A stretch of DNA of 64,000 bases from Jilunia laotingensis (lineage in GTDB: Bacteria; Bacteroidota; Bacteroidia; Bacteroidales; Bacteroidaceae), in the NCBI RefSeq assembly GCF_014385165.1, contig NZ_JACRTF010000001.1:1922001-1986000 (forward strand), read 5' to 3'. Positions 60,484 through 64,000 of the stretch are shown in pieces. Every line of letters starts with the position of its first letter. Position 1 is the stretch's first letter. Made by a program: the position numbers and the translations under genes. The notes beneath the pieces were generated by a model. That model saw nothing but the letters and a program-made list of their open reading frames with translations, searched no databases and was not told where the DNA came from.

Positions 60484-61704
60484 ATGTTCTACGACCTGGC
60501 AATTGCCATTTACGACATTTTAGTTCACCTGGCCGCACCGTTCAGCCGGAAACCCCGGAAGATGATGAAAGGACATTGGGTAGTGTACGAACTTCTCCGC
60601 CAACAGGTGGAGAAGGATGCCCGGTATATCTGGTTCCATGCTGCCTCTTTGGGAGAGTTCGAACAAGGTCGTCCCCTGATAGAGAAGATCCGGGCGAAAT
60701 ATCCGGAATATAAGATATTATTGACCTTCTTTTCTCCTTCCGGTTACGAGGTTCGTAAGAACTACCGGGGAGCGGATATCGTATGCTACCTTCCGTTCGA
60801 CAAACCCCGTAATGTGAAGAAGTTCCTCGATATCGTGAATCCCTGCATGGCATTCTTTATTAAATACGAGTTCTGGAAGAATTATCTGGACGAGTTGCAT
60901 AAACGCCGTATCCCGGTATATAGTGTCTCTTCCATTTTCCGCCGCGACCAGATATTCTTTAAATGGTACGGAGGCACTTATCGCAGTGTACTGAAAGATT
61001 TCGACCATCTGTTTGTGCAGAACGAGGCTTCCAAACGCTTCCTCTCTAAAATCGGTATTACCCGTGTCACCGTGGTAGGCGATACCCGTTTCGATCGTGT
61101 ACTGCAGATTCGGGAAGAGGCGAAGGACTTGCCTTTGGTCGAGAAGTTCAAAGGCGATTCGCTGGTTTTTGTAGCCGGGAGTTCGTGGGGGCCGGATGAA
61201 GACCTCTTCCTCGAATATTTCAACAACCATCCGGAAATGAAGCTTATCATCGCTCCGCATGTCATCGATGAAAATCATTTGGTAGAGATCATCAGCAAAC
61301 TGAAACGTCCGTATGTACGTTACACCCGTGCCGATGAAAAGAATGTGCTGAAAGCCGACTGCCTGATTATAGATTGCTTCGGTTTGCTCTCGTCCATCTA
61401 TCGTTATGGTGAGATAGCCTATGTCGGTGGCGGCTTCGGAGTAGGCATTCACAACACTTTGGAGGCAGCCGTTTACGGCATTCCGGTCATCTTCGGACCG
61501 AAATACCAGAAGTTCATGGAAGCGGTACAATTGCTCGAATCGAAAGGTGCCTATTCTATCAAGGATTATGAGGAGTTGAAGACTCTGTTGGATAAGATGC
61601 TTACCGATCCTGCTTTCTTGCAGGAGACGGGAAAAAATGCCGGGTATTACGTGACAAGTAATGCAGGTGCTACGGACAAAGTATTGCACATGATAAATTT
61701 CTAA
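60484..61704 (+). CDS. waaA: 3-deoxy-D-manno-octulosonic acid (Kdo) transferase
   Basis: 406 residues. It attaches Kdo to the lipid A precursor at the inner face of the inner membrane, starting the LPS core. An N-terminal membrane-associated helix (AIAIYDILVHLAAPF) comes first; then the GT30 motif WFHAASLGEFEQGRPLIEKIR with the catalytic Glu, and later LVFVAGSSWGPDEDLFLEYFN, HVIDENHL and the nucleotide-sugar loop YVGGGFGVGIHNTLEAAVYGIPVIFGP. All are intact. Operon with gltX. Past it lies a 337-bp gap with a palindrome array. Confidence 0.95.
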   Translation: MFYDLAIAIYDILVHLAAPFSRKPRKMMKGHWVVYELLRQQVEKDARYIWFHAASLGEFEQGRPLIEKIRAKYPEYKILLTFFSPSGYEVRKNYRGADIVCYLPFDKPRNVKKFLDIVNPCMAFFIKYEFWKNYLDELHKRRIPVYSVSSIFRRDQIFFKWYGGTYRSVLKDFDHLFVQNEASKRFLSKIGITRVTVVGDTRFDRVLQIREEAKDLPLVEKFKGDSLVFVAGSSWGPDEDLFLEYFNNHPEMKLIIAPHVIDENHLVEIISKLKRPYVRYTRADEKNVLKADCLIIDCFGLLSSIYRYGEIAYVGGGFGVGIHNTLEAAVYGIPVIFGPKYQKFMEAVQLLESKGAYSIKDYEELKTLLDKMLTDPAFLQETGKNAGYYVTSNAGATDKVLHMINF

Positions 61705-61866
61705 AGATTCTTCCGTTTCAGGTGGATCGTCTCTTGCATTCGTATTCGTAGCTTTTGCTTATCATTCCTTTCCTGACAGGTGTTCTTTTGAAAAGAATGA
61801 AATAGGGCTGTTCAACGCATTGAACTTTAGTTTGTTGTATACGTAAAAGCTAAATCGTATTATAAA

Positions 61867-61949
61867 AACATCCGGATGTTGTGATATAAAACATCCGGAT
61901 GTTTTTGTATAGAACATGGGGATGTTTTGTATGATAACATACGGATGTT
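61867..61949. repeat. Palindrome array, four copies at 23-bp period
   Basis: AACATCCGGATGTT at 61867 and 61890 (perfect 14-bp palindromes), AACATGGGGATGTT at 61913 and AACATACGGATGTT at 61936. All start exactly 23 bp apart; spacers are 9 bp, A/T/G-rich and differ. The third core is identical to the middle copy of the array at 11459-11518. Confidence 0.9.
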
Positions 61950-61960
61950 TATGGATATGA

Positions 61961-62003
61961 TAACGGAAGGTGAATTCTGTAATCATTAATTCACCTTCCG
62001 TTA
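61961..62003 (-). terminator. Hairpin at the 3' end of the LTD-protein gene
   Basis: TAACGGAAGGTGAATT (61961-61976) pairs perfectly with AATTCACCTTCCGTTA (61988-62003), 16 bp with an 11-base loop, 38 bp past the stop at 62042. No good T-tract on either side, so it may stabilise rather than terminate. Confidence 0.65.
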
Positions 62004-62041
62004 GATGTTTGAAGTTTCGCTGTTAAAATGCCCTTCTGGTC

Positions 62042-63925
62042 TTAATAAACGATCTTAACCGTTTGCTTTTCACCACGAATCAGGTAAATACCGTGTTTTG
62101 GCAAGGTATACGAACCTTGAGAAGCTTTTAGTTGTAAGCCGGTTGCATCGTACACAGAAACGTTGTCTGCATCTACCTGTAACCGGTTTCCTTCCAAACG
62201 ATAAGAAGGAGCATCCGCTTCCATTTCTTCTATGCCGCTTTCTCCTGTTGTTTTTGCTTCGATCTCAGAAGAATAATGAGTCTTTAAATTGTTGGAGAAA
62301 CCTTGGATGGCATAGAAATAAGTAGTCCCTGAGTTCAATCCGTCAGCAACAACGCTTGTAGCCGTGCCGTCCGCTTCTTTTTTAGCAATGATGTTGCGTA
62401 CAAGACCTGTAGCATCCATGGTGTGGGTACCGTAAGATTCTGCATAATCCATTTCATGGATATCCCATTCTTCCAGATAGAATTTATCGCTGGGAGCATA
62501 AACGTTTGATTTACGGTAATAGCTCTTATCCTGTCCCCAGTTAGCATCTACGGTAGAGTTTATGTCCGGATTCTCATAACCGATGATGTCGATCAGTTTG
62601 TCTTCGGGATTGAACAGACCGATGGCATCATCTCCCGTAAAGGTTACAATATTGCTGTAACCACCGCTTTGAAAACCGATTAAGGAATCGGCCACTTCGC
62701 GTACGGCAGTGTATTGTGCATTGGCTATCGTATAAGTCTTTCCGTTTTCCAGCTTAACGTCCGGGAACTTAAATTCACTGGAAGTCAAGCCTCCCGCACC
62801 GTTGGTTTCCATACGAAGAGCGTATCCGTTCAGGTCGACGCTCTTTCCTGTTCCGTTGAAAATTTCCAATGCACGGTTATTCGATTTTCCTTCTATGTAT
62901 TTACTGATGAATAGATCAGTGGCCTGAAGCGGCTTTTCGGATTTAGTGTAGATGGTAGCAACGAATTTGTCGATACCTGCCACCGGATTCCATGCACAAG
63001 TGATGGAATTGTCGCTTACTGCGGTCGGCTGAATGGCTACCGGAGCAAATACTTTAGCTTTTCCGGTAAGGATGATTCTTTGTGTCAGATCACCGGACTT
63101 GATATTGAAAACCTCTTCTTTATCGCCTGCATTGACCGGTACGAAGTGGATAGAGAGATCACCACCGCTACGTGCATTCCAAGTGGCAGCTTTGGTGATG
63201 GTGAAACTCGGACGATCCGATTCGGCTTCTATGGTGATGTCTTCTGACAGGTTCTCACCGGAAATGCTAATCGTATTCTCTTCGCTTTGATCGCCTGCCA
63301 TCAGGTTTTCGAAATGGTGGTAATAAGCGGAGGTGGAAAGAATTTTTTCCGTGTTGCCCTCTCTCTTTTCGCTTACGATGACTTCAGTAAGGAAAAAGCG
63401 GGAAATGCCGTTCGGTTTTTCAGCAGTGAATCTGAGTTTGGCACCCGACGGAACATTTTTGAATGTTAACTGGTAAGGAGCTAAATTGCGGTCTACCACG
63501 TTGTTTGATTCCAGAATGTCCATCTTCTGGGCGCTTCCTTCCATGCCATCTACGGATACTACGATGTTTGTCGTATCTTTTGTCGTGCCTGTAAACCATA
63601 ACTGTGCGCGGAATTGCACTCTTATTTCGCTGGCTGTCTCTTGAGAGAATTTAAGTTGCGGAGAAGTGATATACCCCGTTTTCACCTTAGTGCCGAGTTT
63701 CACTGCTTTTTCACTGGGATAGGTGTTTTGGCTGTACCATCCTTCATTGTCTCCGTGTTCGTCAGGTTCAAAATAGGTGGATTCACTGAAATATCCTCCC
63801 TGGATGGTGGTACTGCTACACTTTGAGAATGTTTCTTGTAATACGGGTACATACTGTTGAGCATTTAAGCTAAGAAAACAGCTGTAGATGACAGCTAAGG
63901 AAAAGGTAAGTAGAAATCTTTTCAT
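62042..63925 (-). CDS. Large secreted protein: lamin-tail domain within FnIII, T9SS-like C-terminal tail
   Basis: 627 residues. Signal peptide ends near SLNAQQ. Residues ~30-190 form a jelly-roll-like domain (VLQETFSKCSS, YITSPQLKFSQETASEIRVQFRAQLWFTGT); ~195-292 an Ig-like domain. At ~296-332 the first half of a fibronectin-III domain appears (TAVSDNSITCAWNPVAGIDKFVATIYTK), at ~338-500 a lamin-tail domain (LFISKYIEGKSNNRALEIFNGTGKSVDLNGYALRM), then FnIII-like strands (ADGLNSGTTYFYAIQGFSN). The last ~50 residues (VSVYDATGLQLKAS, LPKHGIYLIRGEKQTVKIVY) look like a short type A type IX sorting signal. No enzyme motif seen. Function unknown; probably surface-exposed or released. Confidence 0.75.
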   Translation of the reverse strand: MKRFLLTFSLAVIYSCFLSLNAQQYVPVLQETFSKCSSTTIQGGYFSESTYFEPDEHGDNEGWYSQNTYPSEKAVKLGTKVKTGYITSPQLKFSQETASEIRVQFRAQLWFTGTTKDTTNIVVSVDGMEGSAQKMDILESNNVVDRNLAPYQLTFKNVPSGAKLRFTAEKPNGISRFFLTEVIVSEKREGNTEKILSTSAYYHHFENLMAGDQSEENTISISGENLSEDITIEAESDRPSFTITKAATWNARSGGDLSIHFVPVNAGDKEEVFNIKSGDLTQRIILTGKAKVFAPVAIQPTAVSDNSITCAWNPVAGIDKFVATIYTKSEKPLQATDLFISKYIEGKSNNRALEIFNGTGKSVDLNGYALRMETNGAGGLTSSEFKFPDVKLENGKTYTIANAQYTAVREVADSLIGFQSGGYSNIVTFTGDDAIGLFNPEDKLIDIIGYENPDINSTVDANWGQDKSYYRKSNVYAPSDKFYLEEWDIHEMDYAESYGTHTMDATGLVRNIIAKKEADGTATSVVADGLNSGTTYFYAIQGFSNNLKTHYSSEIEAKTTGESGIEEMEADAPSYRLEGNRLQVDADNVSVYDATGLQLKASQGSYTLPKHGIYLIRGEKQTVKIVY

Positions 63926-63955
63926 AATTTATTTTTTTTTGTGTTATTAACAGCG

Positions 63956-63963
63956 CAAAGATA
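63956..63963 (-). promoter_or_regulatory. -7 promoter box for the LTD-protein gene
   Basis: Minus-strand TATCTTTG, 30 bp upstream of the ATG at 63925. The -33 region is near the window edge and shows no TTTG. Confidence 0.55.
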
Positions 63964-64000
63964 GGGATGTTATTGGAATGTAAGCTTACATTTTAATTAC

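Larger units (their letters stand above)
61705..62041. other. Intergenic region between waaA and the LTD-protein gene
   Basis: 337 bp between converging genes. It holds the 23-bp-period palindrome array (61867-61949) and a perfect 16-bp hairpin (61961-62003). A minus-strand ORF (61762-61986) covers the array and is not credible. No T-rich terminator for waaA is obvious, so its transcript may run into the array. Confidence 0.65.

Noticed and set aside
60718..61689. 323-codon minus-strand ORF
   Set aside because: Antisense shadow of waaA.
61762..61986. 74-codon minus-strand ORF over the palindrome array
   Set aside because: Composed of the translated repeats, with no recognisable features and no promoter or ribosome site.
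1..64000. Prophage, conjugative or transposon-borne region
   Set aside because: No transposase, integrase, relaxase, capsid or terminase gene is visible; the genes are housekeeping and ordinary Bacteroidales accessory functions.

Overview
The window reads as ordinary chromosome of an anaerobic gut-type Bacteroidales bacterium, most likely Bacteroides or a close relative. Three things support this: many promoters of the Bacteroides type (a TAnnTTTG -7 box, very often TATCTTTG) a short way upstream of start codons; a SusC/SusD polysaccharide utilisation locus with surface glycosidases; and Bacteroidota-only families such as GldK/L/M/N, PorP/SprF, FimB/Mfa2-like and lipoproteins with a Cys followed by acidic or polar residues. 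I see no insertion sequence, prophage, integrase, rRNA or CRISPR-Cas locus. No species name can be given from this sequence alone.

Layout. 1-1.9 kb: end of a CPBP protease gene, two DUF2975 membrane proteins and a small HTH regulator, apparently one operon. 1.9-4.4 kb (minus): SufE, an M28 peptidase and an LD-carboxypeptidase. 4.6-6.6 kb: phosphate butyryltransferase and butyrate kinase. 6.9-9.8 kb: a GH43-like and a GH2 glycosidase. 10.0-18.8 kb (minus): a SusC-SusD-GH3-GH144 locus whose enzyme pair suggests beta-1,2-glucan as substrate. 19.1-24.8 kb (minus): PfkB kinase, tRNA-Leu(UAG), an S41 protease, a beta-barrel protein and topoisomerase IV subunit A. 25.2-29.1 kb: glycyl-tRNA synthetase, an FKBP lipoprotein, a NUDIX protein and a lipoprotein with a duplicated beta-flower domain. 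29.5-35.8 kb: two paralogous AraC regulators, a TonB-dependent receptor, a secreted TonB-C-domain protein and a TonB. 35.9-38.5 kb: a FimB/Mfa2-like lipoprotein, a degenerate methyltransferase-like protein, a PduO cobalamin adenosyltransferase and a DUF2795 protein. 38.6-44.0 kb: porin, periplasmic asparaginase, DcuA/B exchanger and aspartase, which together would turn external asparagine into fumarate and ammonia. 44.6-50.5 kb: porP-gldK-gldL-gldM-gldN, the core of the type IX secretion/gliding machine. 50.5-61.7 kb: PorT-like barrel, PriA, a GH123-like glycosidase, a low-molecular-weight phosphatase, a 7TM-HD c-di-AMP phosphodiesterase with a translationally coupled membrane protein, GltX and WaaA. 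62.0-63.9 kb (minus): a large secreted protein with a lamin-tail domain and a T9SS-like tail.

The most unexplained structures are three intergenic arrays of short palindromes. AACATnnGGATGTT repeats at an exact 23-bp period at 61.87 kb (four copies) and 11.46 kb (three), and an imperfect palindrome built on CCTCGGTGA repeats at an exact 22-bp period at 44.24 kb (five copies). Each lies just past the 3' hairpin of a gene. A second regulatory signal is a direct repeat of GTAATTGTGGTA exactly 21 bp apart, beside an AraC gene and upstream of a TonB-dependent receptor.
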